Shown here: positions 8,772-18,665 of the stretch, piece by piece | Numbering within the stretch: the stretch's first letter is position 1 | How the letters are laid out: each line of letters opens with the position of its first letter | Assembly (NCBI GenBank): GCA_910585095.1 | Contig: CAJUBU010000001.1 | Location: forward strand, 200,043 to 264,042 | DNA from: an uncultured Lachnospira sp. | GTDB taxonomy: Bacteria; Bacillota; Clostridia; Lachnospirales; Lachnospiraceae | Length of the DNA stretch: 64,000 bases | Direction: 5' to 3' | Translations under genes and position numbers: made by a program | Notes under the pieces: model-generated | What the model was told of the DNA's origin: nothing | Seen by the model: only the letters and a program-made list of their open reading frames with translations | Databases searched by the model: none

Positions 8772-8811
8772 AGCGGATATTCGCAATCCGCTACACTGCT
8801 TGCTCATAACC
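8772..8811 (+). repeat. Dispersed hairpin repeat, copy C
   Basis: AGCGGAT, loop ATTCGCA, ATCCGCT, then ACACTGCTTGCTCATAACCT. It lies immediately upstream of the bceAB promoter region and is the copy closest to the consensus. Confidence 0.88.
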
Positions 8812-8836
8812 TCACTTACAAAAGTGTAATTTTTAT

Positions 8837-8866
8837 TTATCAATATAAGCGATATAATATTGATAA
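8837..8866 (+). promoter_or_regulatory. Perfect inverted repeat on the bceAB -10 region
   Basis: TTATCAATAT (8837-8846) and ATATTGATAA (8857-8866) form a perfect 10-bp inverted repeat with a 10-base spacer. TATAAT at 8853-8858 lies at its right arm. This is a plausible operator, perhaps for the response regulator at 11.8 kb. Confidence 0.55.
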
Positions 8867-8883
8867 AGAAGGGAGAATGAACT

Positions 8884-9648
8884 ATGTATGTTTTAAAAAT
8901 TGAGAATCTAAAAAAGTATTATGGTGTGAATATAAATATTACAAAAGCCGTAAATGGCATTTCGTTTAATATTAATGAAGGGGAGTTTGTCGCTATAATG
9001 GGGGCAAGCGGAAGCGGCAAAACAACACTGCTTCATTGTATTTCAACGATTGACGCACCAACAAGCGGTTTTATTACTATTGGCAACAAAGATATAACCA
9101 AAATTAAAGAAGATGAATTAGCCGACTTTAGAAAAGAAAATTTGGGCTTTATATTTCAAGATTTTAATTTATTGGATACAATGACTATTGAAGAAAATAT
9201 TGCGTTGTCTTTAATAATAAATAAGGAAGATGTAAAAGAAATTGACAAGAAAGTAGAAACCATAGCAACAAAATTAGGGATAAGTGACATATTAAAAAAA
9301 TTCCCTTATGAAGTATCTGGAGGACAAAAACAACGATGTGCTTGTGCAAGAGCATTGATAAATAATCCTAAAATAATTCTTGCAGACGAGCCAACAGGAG
9401 CATTAGACAGCAAATCTTCAAGGATGTTATTAGAAACAATGGAACAAATGAATACCGATTTAAATGCAACTATTTTAATGGTTACACACGATTCCTTTTC
9501 AGCAAGTTTCTGTAATCGAGTTTTATTTTTAAAAGATGGTAAAATTTTTAATGAAATAATAAAAGGCGAAAAACCAAGAAAAAAATTTTTTAATGAAATT
9601 ATTGATATGCTTACATTGCTAGGAGGTGATGTAGACAATGTTATATAA
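8884..9648 (+). CDS. ABC transporter ATP-binding protein, BceA type
   Basis: Energises the adjacent BceB-like permease; such pairs detect and detoxify cell-wall-active peptide antibiotics such as bacitracin. All nucleotide-binding motifs are present in order: Walker A GASGSGKTT, Q-loop FQDFNLL, signature VSGGQKQR, Walker B ILADEPTGALD and H-loop VTHD. The length of 254 aa is normal. The ribosome site is AAGGGAG. The stop lies 11 bases inside the permease gene, so the pair is coupled. Regulation by the BceRS-like genes downstream is likely, by analogy with the Bacillus system. Confidence 0.95.
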   Translation: MYVLKIENLKKYYGVNINITKAVNGISFNINEGEFVAIMGASGSGKTTLLHCISTIDAPTSGFITIGNKDITKIKEDELADFRKENLGFIFQDFNLLDTMTIEENIALSLIINKEDVKEIDKKVETIATKLGISDILKKFPYEVSGGQKQRCACARALINNPKIILADEPTGALDSKSSRMLLETMEQMNTDLNATILMVTHDSFSASFCNRVLFLKDGKIFNEIIKGEKPRKKFFNEIIDMLTLLGGDVDNVI

Positions 9649-11614
9649 ATTAGCAATAAGAAATGTTAAAAGAAGTGCAAAAGACTATATTATATATTTA
9701 ATAACAATTATTATTTCTTTTGCATTAATATTTGCACTAAACTTAATTTCAACTTCAGATGCCGTTATAAAATTATCAAAAGGACTCGATACATTTCAAT
9801 ATATCATGTATTTTATAAATGCAGTCGTTTTAGGAGTAATTTGTTTTTTAATAAACTATACAACTAAGTTTATATTTGAAAAGCGAAGCAAAGAGTTTGG
9901 CATGTATTTGCTGCTTGGAATCAAAAAAAGAAAAATCAATAGAATGTTTCTTTTAGAGAGTCTTTTATTAGGGTTTGCCGCCTTTATTATATCAATCCCC
10001 ATAGGATTTATAGTAAGTCAATTTTTATCTATTTTTATAGTAAAACTACTACAATTACCACAAGCAATATTTATACACTTGAATTTAAAATCCATTATTT
10101 TATTAGCAATATACGTTTCTATTATTTATCTTTTAGTATTATGGTTTGCCAATAAAAAAATGAAAAAATCTACTATCAACGACTTATTAACTTTGGAAAA
10201 ACAAAACGAAAGGAACATAACAAAATCAAAAAAACATAGAAATATTTTATTTTTAATCAGTATTTTCATTGGAATTTTTGCTTTAATTTTATGGAATATA
10301 AAATTTCAAGCCAATGTTATTCAGGATTCGTCCATAATCACGATTGCACTAGGGTGCTTTATTCTCTTAATCATCAGTATATATGGCGTTATGATTAGCG
10401 TAGGTGATTTAATATTATCTATTGTCTTAAATAACAAAAAAATAAAATATAGTAAGGACAATTTATTTATAGCAAGAACATTTCGTGCAAAAGCAAAAAC
10501 AATGGGGTTTGTATTGGGAACATTATCCATGCTTATTACTCTTGCAATATTTCTCCTAAATATTTCAAGTTTAAATAAAGGCGCATACGATTATCAAATT
10601 GAATTGGACTCGCCTTACGACATTTCAGTAGCTGATAAAAAAGAACACCTAAACGACTATTTAGAAGTTATTAAAGAGGATTATACTATAAAGAATCATT
10701 TTATCTATGACATATATAAAGATAAAGAAGCAAGATTTTTAAAAATTCTTCCAAGTTACGATTATACAAGCGATGAAAAAAAATATGATTCTGTTATAAA
10801 ATTAAGCGACTATAATAAATTATTGGAATTAAGAGGAAAAGGTAAAATCTCCTTAAATAAAAACGAATATAGCATAATAGCCGATTTGAGTTATAAAAAT
10901 GATAAAAGTTTTTCTAAAATAAAGGAAATCACATTATCAAACGGCATAAAATTACAACAAAAAGATTTTATGACAAATAATTTTTGGGTGAGATTATCAA
11001 ATACTGGATACACTATCATTGTGCCAGATGAAGCCGTATATCATTTAGAGTCCGCCGAAAGTCATCTGATAGTAAATACACTTGAAAAAACAACTTCGGC
11101 ACTAAGAGAAAAGATTAAAACAAAACTTAAAAACTATTTAACACATATTGATAAAGATGGTAAAGAAGTTTCAACTTATTATAACGTAATGGTAAAAAGT
11201 GAACTCGAAGAAGAAACCAATACAATGACAATGATTATATCTACTATTTGCATATATATGGCTTTTATATTTATTGCAAGTGTTGGAACAATAATAGCAA
11301 TTCAATCTTTAAGCGATTCTAATAAATACAAATATCGATATAACGTTTTGAGTAATTTAGGTGTTAAAGATGAACATATTTATAAAACAATTAAAAAACA
11401 ATTACTAATATTATTTGGTATTCCTGTTCTATACCCTATTATAATTAACTTTTTTTTAGTTTATTCGATAAACAATGTTTACAAAATAATACTTGCCAAT
11501 AATACTATTTATTTATTTTATTTTTTCAGTTCATTAGGGCAATTTCTAGTAGTCTATATTGTATATTACATTGCCACATATTTTGGTTTTAAAAGAAATA
11601 TAAAAGAAGTTTAA
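9638..11614 (+). CDS. ABC transporter permease, BceB type (FtsX-like)
   Basis: A 658-aa membrane protein with about ten hydrophobic segments: one near the N-terminus, a group up to residue ~320, a large extracytoplasmic domain of roughly 200 residues (about 320-530), and a terminal group. This is the BceB layout, where the large loop contacts the peptide antibiotic or its lipid target and the histidine kinase. AGGAGGTGA lies 8 bases before the ATG, and the gene overlaps the ATPase gene by 11 bases. Confidence 0.93.
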   Translation: MLYKLAIRNVKRSAKDYIIYLITIIISFALIFALNLISTSDAVIKLSKGLDTFQYIMYFINAVVLGVICFLINYTTKFIFEKRSKEFGMYLLLGIKKRKINRMFLLESLLLGFAAFIISIPIGFIVSQFLSIFIVKLLQLPQAIFIHLNLKSIILLAIYVSIIYLLVLWFANKKMKKSTINDLLTLEKQNERNITKSKKHRNILFLISIFIGIFALILWNIKFQANVIQDSSIITIALGCFILLIISIYGVMISVGDLILSIVLNNKKIKYSKDNLFIARTFRAKAKTMGFVLGTLSMLITLAIFLLNISSLNKGAYDYQIELDSPYDISVADKKEHLNDYLEVIKEDYTIKNHFIYDIYKDKEARFLKILPSYDYTSDEKKYDSVIKLSDYNKLLELRGKGKISLNKNEYSIIADLSYKNDKSFSKIKEITLSNGIKLQQKDFMTNNFWVRLSNTGYTIIVPDEAVYHLESAESHLIVNTLEKTTSALREKIKTKLKNYLTHIDKDGKEVSTYYNVMVKSELEEETNTMTMIISTICIYMAFIFIASVGTIIAIQSLSDSNKYKYRYNVLSNLGVKDEHIYKTIKKQLLILFGIPVLYPIIINFFLVYSINNVYKIILANNTIYLFYFFSSLGQFLVVYIVYYIATYFGFKRNIKEV

Positions 11615-11625
11615 CCTCATCAAGA

Positions 11626-11701
11626 AAGTCCCCACTTCAATGTTGCAAAGGCATAAGTGGGAGGGGACTTGCTTGTTTCAGTGGGAGTATAAACTCCCAC
11701 T
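11626..11701 (+). terminator. Two tandem hairpins between the transporter and two-component genes
   Basis: First hairpin: AAGTCCCCACTT (11626-11637) pairs with AAGTGGGAGGGGACTT (11655-11670) with a small bulge. Second: AGTGGGAGT-ATAA-ACTCCCACT (11680-11701), a perfect 9-bp stem. Neither is followed by a T-run on this strand, so they may slow or process the transcript more than end it. Confidence 0.55.
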
Positions 11702-11730
11702 AAAAAGCTACGATAGTAACTAGAGGATTT

Positions 11731-11764
11731 GAGCAAGTAGCATAGCGGATTGCGAATATCCGCT
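11731..11764 (-). repeat. Dispersed hairpin repeat, copy D (inverted)
   Basis: Read on the minus strand: AGCGGAT, ATTCGCA, ATCCGCT, then the tail ATGCTACTTGCTC. The stem is perfect. It sits in the leader of the response regulator gene. Confidence 0.85.
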
Positions 11765-11800
11765 TAATTATTTTTATAAGTGAGGTACAATAAAATAATA

Positions 11801-12460
11801 ATGAATATAGCAATCATTGAAGATGACTGTAAAATTAGAGAGGAATTAGAAAAATTATTAAAAAGAAATCAATATAAAGTAATACTTATTAAAAACTTTT
11901 CAGCTATTTATGATGAATTAAATAATTGCAATCCTGATTTAATTTTACTCGATATAAATCTCCCTTTCCAAAATGGATATGAAATTTGTAAACAAATTAA
12001 AGCAACTAGGAATACTCCCGTAATATTTGTTACATGCAGAGATACGACGAAAGATGAACTAATGAGTATTAAAGCAGGTGGTATTGATTTTATCACCAAA
12101 CCTTATGATACCATGATTTTGCTAGAAAAAATAAAGAGAGCAATTCATTTATCAAATCCTCAAAATTATAAAGAAATCAGTAAAAATGGATACACCCTTG
12201 ATTTACATTTATCAATATTAAAAAAAGATAATATGGAAATAGAATTAACCAGAAATGAATTTAAAATTTTATACTATTTCTTTATGAGCGGCGACAGAAT
12301 TATTACGAAAGAAGAATTGTTAGATAAACTATGGAATGACAAATATTATTTAGACGAAAATATTTTAATGGTAAATATCACCAGATTACGAAAGAAAGCA
12401 CGCCAGATAGGAATAAACGACTTGATAAAAAATGTTCGTGGAATGGGATTTAAACTATGA
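11801..12460 (+). CDS. Response regulator, OmpR/BceR type
   Basis: A receiver domain (MNIAIIEDD acidic pocket, phosphoacceptor D51 in LLDINLP, conserved Lys in FITKPYD) is followed by a winged-helix DNA-binding domain ending in VRGMGFKL. I chose the ATG at 11801 because the fold begins there. A GTG at 11780 would add 7 residues; the GAGG site is 14 bases from the ATG, which is long. The stop overlaps the kinase start by 4 bases (ATGA). It probably controls bceAB upstream, whose promoter carries a perfect inverted repeat. Confidence 0.93.
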   Translation: MNIAIIEDDCKIREELEKLLKRNQYKVILIKNFSAIYDELNNCNPDLILLDINLPFQNGYEICKQIKATRNTPVIFVTCRDTTKDELMSIKAGGIDFITKPYDTMILLEKIKRAIHLSNPQNYKEISKNGYTLDLHLSILKKDNMEIELTRNEFKILYYFFMSGDRIITKEELLDKLWNDKYYLDENILMVNITRLRKKARQIGINDLIKNVRGMGFKL

Positions 12461-13473
12461 AATTTATAACCTTTTTGGAAGAAAAAATATTTTTTATTCT
12501 ATTTCAGATAAGTTTTATATTTATTGTTGTAGGACTATTATATTTAGTTAATATCCCCTTATATTATATAACAATCACTGCTTCATTGCTAATATTGCTG
12601 ATTGTTTTGTACCTATTTGTAGAATATCTATTTAATATAAAAAAATATAAAACGATTATATCCTTAGTGGATGATTTAGAAGAAAAATATTTAATAGCTG
12701 ATATATTAAAAAAACCTGTTCAATTAGAAAATAAAGCATACTACTATGCGCTAAAACATTCCTGTAAAGCAATGAATGATAAGATTGGACAATTGGAAAA
12801 AGATTTTTTAGACTATCGAGAATATATTGAAAATTTTGTTCATGAAATAAAGACTCCCATTGCCGCATTATCCTTAACTTTTGACAATAATAAGGATTTT
12901 GTTTTAAAAAGTGAAACTGACAAAATTAATGAATTGGTAGAACAAATACTTTTCTATGCTAGGAGCAGTTATACTGAAAAAGATTATTTTGTCACAGAAT
13001 TGGAATTAGAAGATGTCGTTCACAATGTACTATTAAAATATAAACGCTATATATTAAACGAAAAAATACAATTAAATATTCATCACTTAAATAATAAAAT
13101 TTATACCGATGAGAAATGGATTGTATTTATACTATCTCAAATTACTCAAAATTGTATAAAATATTTAGACAAATCAAATAAAAAAATAGAAATATTCAGT
13201 CAAAGTAATAAAAATAATGTTATTTTAACAATTAAAGATAATGGATGCGGCATTGACGAATCAGATTTAGCCAGAATTTATGAAAAGGGATTTACAGGAA
13301 TGGACAGAAAGAAAAAACATTCCACTGGAATGGGACTTTATTTATCAAATAAATTGTGTGAAAAACTTGGTTTAAATTTAAAAATCAACTCCATAAAAGG
13401 ACAATATACAGAAGTTCATATCCTTTTTCCTAAAAATAACATATACCATAATTTAGTCTCATCAGACACATAA
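12457..13473 (+). CDS. Intramembrane-sensing histidine kinase, BceS type
   Basis: 338 aa. Two transmembrane helices (about 10-30 and 36-58) are separated by only a few residues, so there is no real extracellular sensor, as in BceS-like kinases that sense through their partner permease. The H-box has H129 in NFVHEIKTP; the N-box is QITQNCIKYL; G1 is IKDNGCGID and G2 is STGMGLYLSNKL. All catalytic parts are intact. It is coupled to the regulator gene by an ATGA overlap. Confidence 0.95.
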   Translation: MKFITFLEEKIFFILFQISFIFIVVGLLYLVNIPLYYITITASLLILLIVLYLFVEYLFNIKKYKTIISLVDDLEEKYLIADILKKPVQLENKAYYYALKHSCKAMNDKIGQLEKDFLDYREYIENFVHEIKTPIAALSLTFDNNKDFVLKSETDKINELVEQILFYARSSYTEKDYFVTELELEDVVHNVLLKYKRYILNEKIQLNIHHLNNKIYTDEKWIVFILSQITQNCIKYLDKSNKKIEIFSQSNKNNVILTIKDNGCGIDESDLARIYEKGFTGMDRKKKHSTGMGLYLSNKLCEKLGLNLKINSIKGQYTEVHILFPKNNIYHNLVSSDT

Positions 13474-13486
13474 CAAAAAGAAAAAG

Positions 13487-13504
13487 GGGCGAGACAACTC
13501 GCCC
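13487..13504. terminator. Shared convergent terminator
   Basis: GGGCGAG-ACAA-CTCGCCC is a perfect stem between the kinase (plus) and methyltransferase (minus) genes. On the minus strand it is followed by a run of T interrupted by one C, giving an excellent intrinsic terminator for the methyltransferase. The plus-strand tail (TTACTTGT) is weaker. Confidence 0.85.
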
Positions 13505-13571
13505 TTACTTGTGCCAATACGATTATGATGTATGTAATCTTTCTCCGTAAATACTACTTTTTCTTAATTCT

Positions 13572-14291
13572 TTATTTCTTTTTAACCATAATTCCAACAA
13601 AAGTAGTAAATGGTTTAATGATACTTTCAAAATATTTTTTATCATTCAATGCAAATTTATGGTTTGTATCAAACCATTCCTGCCAAGCCAGTTCAAACAA
13701 TGACATTTCCCAAGTTCTGACTTCTTCAATATCTTCATGCTTCCCAATAATTCGCTTCCAAAAATCAGCGCTTTGAAACATATATGCTTCTTCTCCTAAC
13801 CATGTTGTAAGCAGTTCCTCACTTCGTCCATCATATTCATTTTTAATGCCGGGAATTGCAATAAGTACTACTCCTCCTTTTTTTATATAAGGTAAAATAT
13901 GGTTCGTAAAAAATCCCTCTTTTCCAGCAAAATAATGATATGAATCAATGCTAATCAAAGCGTCAAATAATTCTTTGTCAAAATGCAGATTAGTGGCATC
14001 TTCATGCACAGGAATCAATTTATCCTGCATATTCCAATTTGTAAAACGCTGGCGATTTTCTTCTTCGGAAATCCATAAATCATTTGCATATACCGTTGCA
14101 CCTGTTTCGTTTGCTATAAATAAACTGGTCACACCACTGCCGCAACCCAAATCCAAAACTAGATTGTCTGATGTATATTGTAACGGATATTCTTTAAGTA
14201 ATTCATCCAAAAGCCTTAAACAGTTTGGTCCCATCATAAAAGGGACTTTAAAATATTTTCTATAATTTTCAGATTTTATAATATGTTTCAT
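13572..14291 (-). CDS. Class I SAM-dependent methyltransferase
   Basis: 239 aa. Motif I is VLDLGCGSGVTSLFIAN near residues 43-60, followed by the acidic ribose-binding ANDLW, a DALISIDSYHYF motif and a GGVVLIAIPG strand. The target cannot be told; methyltransferase type 11/25 pattern. AAAGGA lies about 8 bases before the ATG. It is a single gene with its own terminator. Confidence 0.85.
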   Translation of the reverse strand: MKHIIKSENYRKYFKVPFMMGPNCLRLLDELLKEYPLQYTSDNLVLDLGCGSGVTSLFIANETGATVYANDLWISEEENRQRFTNWNMQDKLIPVHEDATNLHFDKELFDALISIDSYHYFAGKEGFFTNHILPYIKKGGVVLIAIPGIKNEYDGRSEELLTTWLGEEAYMFQSADFWKRIIGKHEDIEEVRTWEMSLFELAWQEWFDTNHKFALNDKKYFESIIKPFTTFVGIMVKKK

Positions 14292-14422
14292 TTTTCTTAT
14301 CCTTTCCCACTAAATAAATGCAAACTAAAAATCCCCTTTGCACTATTTACCATTTTCTCCATTGTTAATTTAAAAGTTTACATAAATATTAAAATAATCT
14401 CAACATGACTTTAAATATAATC

Positions 14423-14458
14423 AATGCTGTGCTAAGTCTACGACAAAAGCACAGCATT
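14423..14458 (-). terminator. Hairpin downstream of the SseB-like gene
   Basis: AATGCTGTGCT (14423-14433) pairs perfectly with AGCACAGCATT (14448-14458). The T-rich tail is on the plus side (TTCATTTTTT); the minus side reads GATTATATTT. Confidence 0.6.
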
Positions 14459-14469
14459 TTCATTTTTTA

Positions 14470-15426
14470 TTATCGATTTACTTGTTCCATCACATTTTTT
14501 CGCATAAAAAAGCTAATTCCCAAACAGTCAATAATAATTCCTGATGTATTCAATTCATTTACAAGCTGCATCAAATCATTAAATGTATACACCATATGTT
14601 CTTGATGTTCCTTATAACACTTGTTCATTTCATATCCATCTGTAAACACTGGCAAAGCGATGACCTTTTCACCTTCCTTTTTTTCGGCAACTCGCTGTGT
14701 CACATCAACAAATGGAAGCTGTATTTCAATTTCATCTTCCTTTTCTGTCTTGATACATGGCACCATAAATTCACATTCTAACATAGTTTGGAACATGAAA
14801 TCTTCCCTTTGTTTAATCATACTGATTCGTTCTTTTACAGGTGCCTGTTTTCTTAATTCCTGAAAATAATCAATCATAGCTGCTGAACATGCAGGATTTG
14901 TCATATACTCATCACTATAAAAATTATCATAAGAATATATATCTTCCCTATCAACAACAAAAGGTTCAGACTTTCCATCCATAAAACGTATTCTTTTATA
15001 GCCATTGCGATACATATGCCCAACTTCCATCTTAAATGTATCTTGGTCAAGACCTCCAAATACCACTTTATAACCAGCCGTGTTTAACTTTTGCTGTATA
15101 TTTTGATTTTCTGAATAATTATACAAAATAATTAATTCTCTATCCAACATATATGGATACCCTGTTAAATCACTGTAAGCTATCCATAATCGCTCTGCAT
15201 TTTTAATCTTTTGTATCGCAATTGGATAGTATCGATTTATCATTTCATTAAAAAAGCCTGTATCATTTTCATTATTTTTATCTTCTGCTTCCTTTACACA
15301 TTTTGGCAATATAACATTAACCAAATAGATACAATCGGCAAGCGGCAGCTTTTCTACCATTGTAAGTCCACAATCCTTGTCCTTTGTTATATGCCTTAAT
15401 AAATCATTTGCTCTTATAGCATCCAT
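14470..15426 (-). CDS. SseB-like domain protein
   Basis: 318 aa, soluble. The C-terminal ~100 residues resemble the SseB N-terminal domain: ALPVFTDGYEMNKC followed by a VYTFNDLMQLV helix and a SGIIIDCLGISF strand. The N-terminal 200 residues, with RLWIAYSDLTGYPYM and a MEVGHMYRNGYKRIRFMDG segment, are not a family I recognise. It may be an enhanced-serine-sensitivity type protein, but the molecular role of that family is not settled. It lies 35 bases downstream of carB in the same direction, so it probably shares the carAB transcript. Confidence 0.75.
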   Translation of the reverse strand: MDAIRANDLLRHITKDKDCGLTMVEKLPLADCIYLVNVILPKCVKEAEDKNNENDTGFFNEMINRYYPIAIQKIKNAERLWIAYSDLTGYPYMLDRELIILYNYSENQNIQQKLNTAGYKVVFGGLDQDTFKMEVGHMYRNGYKRIRFMDGKSEPFVVDREDIYSYDNFYSDEYMTNPACSAAMIDYFQELRKQAPVKERISMIKQREDFMFQTMLECEFMVPCIKTEKEDEIEIQLPFVDVTQRVAEKKEGEKVIALPVFTDGYEMNKCYKEHQEHMVYTFNDLMQLVNELNTSGIIIDCLGISFFMRKNVMEQVNR

Positions 15427-15460
15427 AATCCCTCATTTCTGCACTCTAGTGCCTGACAGG

Positions 15461-18400
15461 CTAAATTTTTGCAATATCAATAATAGTAAGGTCTTCATTG
15501 TTAAATGCGTGTTCAAGACTTGATATAAGCGCATGTGCTGTGTCAAGACTTGTAAGACAATGAACGCCTGTCTCAATGGCATAACGCCTGATAAGAAAAC
15601 CATCGCCAGCCCTCTCAATGCCATTTTCTGGCGTATCAATAATCAAATCAATTTTATGCTCTAATATTAAGTCAAGCAATGTTGGCGCTTCCTGTCCAAT
15701 TTTATTGACCTTAATTGCATGAACACCATGTTCTTTAAGAACTTTTGCAGTTCCTCTTGAAGCATATATTTTGTAACCCAACTTTTCAAATCGCTGTGCA
15801 ATATCAATTCCATCTTCTTTGTCTGCATCCGCCAATGTCATAATAATCTGTTTATGCTTTGGTAGACAGATACCAGCCCCCTGAAAAGCCTTAAACAACG
15901 CTTCGTCAAAGTCTTGTGATATTCCCAAACATTCGCCAGTTGACTTCATTTCTGGACCCATTGTAATATCGGCACCGCGAATTTTCTCAAATGAAAATAC
16001 AGGCATTTTTATTGCATAATAGTCTGCATTTTTTTGTAGTCCAGGTGTATATCCTAAATCTTTAATTTTGCTTCCTGTAATAACTTTCGTTGCAAGCTTT
16101 ACGATTGGAATACCTGTTACTTTACTGATATATGGCACTGTACGGCTTGAACGCGGATTTACCTCAATCACATAAACTTGATTTTGATAAACGATAAACT
16201 GAATATTAATCAATCCTTTTACATGAAGTGAACGCGCTAACTTTGCTGTGTAATCAACTATCATATCTGTAATTTCTGGCGTCAATGATTTGGCTGGATA
16301 TACTGATATACTATCTCCTGAGTGAATACCTGCTCGCTCAATATGTTCCATAATTCCTGGAATCAAAATATCCTCACCATCACACACTGCATCCACTTCA
16401 ATCTCTTTTCCCATAAGATACTTATCAACAAGTATTGGGTGGTCTTGTTTAATTCGATTGATAATATTCATAAATTCGACAACATCTTCATCGGATACAG
16501 CAATTTGCATTCCCTGTCCACCAAGCACATAAGAAGGTCTTACCAAAACAGGATATCCAAGCTCATTGGCAGCTTTTAGCGCCTCATCAACCGTAAATAC
16601 CGTATGACCTTTTGCTCTTGGAATACCACACTGCTCTAAAATCTTGTCAAATAATTCTCTATCTTCTGCCGCATCGACATCTTCTGCACTTGTTCCAAGT
16701 ATTGGAACACCCATCTTCATCAATGCTTCGGTCAATTTTATTGCCGTTTGACCGCCAAATTGAACAACGGCGCCGTCTGGTTTTTCAAAATCAACAATAC
16801 TCTCGACATCTTCTGGTGTCAATGGCTCAAAATATAGCTTATCTGCTATATCAAAGTCGGTGGAAACGGTCTCTGGATTGTTATTGATAATAATGGTTTC
16901 ATAACCTTGCTGCTCAAATGACCATGTACAGTGTACAGAGCAAAAATCAAACTCAATTCCCTGTCCAATACGGATAGGACCCGAACCTAAAACCAGAACC
17001 TTTTTGCGGTCTTTTGTCTCAATGGCTTCATTTTCACTGCCATATACCGAATAATAATATGGCGTTGTCGCCTCAAATTCAGCGGCACAGGTGTCAACCA
17101 TCTTAAAGACAGCATGAATATCATACGCATCACGCATCTGCTTAATTTCTTTTTCTGTATGACCTGTCAATGCTCCAATCACATTGTCTGGAAACTCTAT
17201 TCTTTTTGCCTCTGCAAGAAGTTCTTTTGTCAATGGACCGCGTTTTAACGCATTTTCCATATCAACAATAATCTGAAGCTTGTCAATAAACCACAAATCT
17301 ATCATTGTTATATCATGGATTTTTGCTGGGGACATATGACGCCTCAAGCTTTCGGCTATCTTCCATATTCTTCTGTCATCAACAATCGCTAATTCCTCTA
17401 ACAATTCCTCGTCTGTAAGTGCTGTAAAATCATATGACATTAAGCTGTCAACATGCTGTTCAAGAGAACGAATTGCTTTCATTATGCCGCCTTCAAAGTT
17501 ATTTGCAATACTCATTACTTCTCCAGTAGCCTTCATCTGTGTTGTAAGTGTTCTCTTAGCAGATATAAATTTATCAAATGGAAGTCTTGGCATCTTCACG
17601 ACACAATAGTCGAGTGTTGGCTCAAAACTTGCATAGGTCTTTCCTGTAATAGCATTTTTAATCTCATCTAACGTATAGCCAAGCGCTATCTTTGCCGCAA
17701 CCTTTGCAATCGGATAACCTGTTGCCTTTGAGGCAAGCGCTGACGAACGGCTCACTCTTGGATTCACTTCTATTACACAGTATTCAAAACTGTCCGGATG
17801 GAGTGCATACTGTACATTACACCCGCCTGTAATCCCTAATTCATCAATAATATTCAGTGCAGATGTTCGCAGCATCTGATATTCTTTATCGGAGAGCGTC
17901 TGAGATGGCGCAACAACAATACTGTCGCCTGTATGAACACCGACAGGGTCAATATTTTCCATATTACATACGGTTATACAGTTTCCTTTGCTGTCTCGCA
18001 TAACTTCGTATTCAATCTCTTTCCAGCCTGCTATACATCGCTCTACTAAAACTTCTCCCACTCTTGAAAGACGAAGTCCGTTTTCCAAAATCTCTCTTAA
18101 TTCCATTGGATTATGCGCAATGCCGCCGCCTGAACCGCCAAGCGTATATGCGGGACGCAGCACCACTGGATAACCGATTTTGTTGGCAAAAACTTCTCCA
18201 TCTTCCACATTATTGACTACCAAAGAAGCGGCACATGGCTCCTTAATTTTTTCCATCGTCTCTTTAAACATCAGTCGGTCTTCTGCTTTTTTAATGGTAA
18301 GCGCAGTTGTTCCAATAAGCTTTACATGATGTTCTTTTAAAAAGCCGGTCTCTTCTATCTCCATAGCAAGATTTAATCCCGCTTGTCCTCCAAGTGTCGG

Positions 18401-18661
18401 CAGTATGCTGTCTGGCTTTTCTTTTATAATAATCTGTTCAAGCGCCTTTACTGTGAGCGGCTCAATATAAACCTCATCTGCAATATCTTTATCGGTCATA
18501 ATCGTAGCGGGGTTAGAGTTGACTAACACAACTTCGATGCCCTCTTCCTTCAGCGAACGACAAGCCTGTGTACCAGCATAATCAAACTCGGCTGCCTGAC
18601 CAATCACAATCGGTCCTGAACCAATCACTAATACTTTTTTAATCTCTGGATTCTTTGGCAT
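15461..18661 (-). CDS. carB: Carbamoyl-phosphate synthase large subunit
   Basis: Makes carbamoyl phosphate from bicarbonate, two ATP and ammonia channelled from CarA, for pyrimidine and arginine synthesis. 1066 aa with the expected duplicated ATP-grasp layout: carboxyphosphate half (KVLVIGSGPIVIGQAAEFDYAG start), an oligomerisation segment, the carbamoyl-phosphate half beginning at KKVLVLGSGPIRIGQGIEFD, then an MGS-like allosteric domain containing EKLGYKIYASRGTAKVL. Both halves keep the EVNPRxSRxxA/P metal-binding segment. It starts 4 bases after the carA stop. No other pyr or arg gene is in the window, so which pathway controls it is not visible. Confidence 0.98.
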   Translation of the reverse strand: MPKNPEIKKVLVIGSGPIVIGQAAEFDYAGTQACRSLKEEGIEVVLVNSNPATIMTDKDIADEVYIEPLTVKALEQIIIKEKPDSILPTLGGQAGLNLAMEIEETGFLKEHHVKLIGTTALTIKKAEDRLMFKETMEKIKEPCAASLVVNNVEDGEVFANKIGYPVVLRPAYTLGGSGGGIAHNPMELREILENGLRLSRVGEVLVERCIAGWKEIEYEVMRDSKGNCITVCNMENIDPVGVHTGDSIVVAPSQTLSDKEYQMLRTSALNIIDELGITGGCNVQYALHPDSFEYCVIEVNPRVSRSSALASKATGYPIAKVAAKIALGYTLDEIKNAITGKTYASFEPTLDYCVVKMPRLPFDKFISAKRTLTTQMKATGEVMSIANNFEGGIMKAIRSLEQHVDSLMSYDFTALTDEELLEELAIVDDRRIWKIAESLRRHMSPAKIHDITMIDLWFIDKLQIIVDMENALKRGPLTKELLAEAKRIEFPDNVIGALTGHTEKEIKQMRDAYDIHAVFKMVDTCAAEFEATTPYYYSVYGSENEAIETKDRKKVLVLGSGPIRIGQGIEFDFCSVHCTWSFEQQGYETIIINNNPETVSTDFDIADKLYFEPLTPEDVESIVDFEKPDGAVVQFGGQTAIKLTEALMKMGVPILGTSAEDVDAAEDRELFDKILEQCGIPRAKGHTVFTVDEALKAANELGYPVLVRPSYVLGGQGMQIAVSDEDVVEFMNIINRIKQDHPILVDKYLMGKEIEVDAVCDGEDILIPGIMEHIERAGIHSGDSISVYPAKSLTPEITDMIVDYTAKLARSLHVKGLINIQFIVYQNQVYVIEVNPRSSRTVPYISKVTGIPIVKLATKVITGSKIKDLGYTPGLQKNADYYAIKMPVFSFEKIRGADITMGPEMKSTGECLGISQDFDEALFKAFQGAGICLPKHKQIIMTLADADKEDGIDIAQRFEKLGYKIYASRGTAKVLKEHGVHAIKVNKIGQEAPTLLDLILEHKIDLIIDTPENGIERAGDGFLIRRYAIETGVHCLTSLDTAHALISSLEHAFNNEDLTIIDIAKI

Positions 18662-18665
18662 CTTA

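Noticed and set aside
15433..15639. 68-codon minus-strand frame at the end of carB
   Set aside because: Out-of-frame overlap with the carB C-terminus, no separate start signal.
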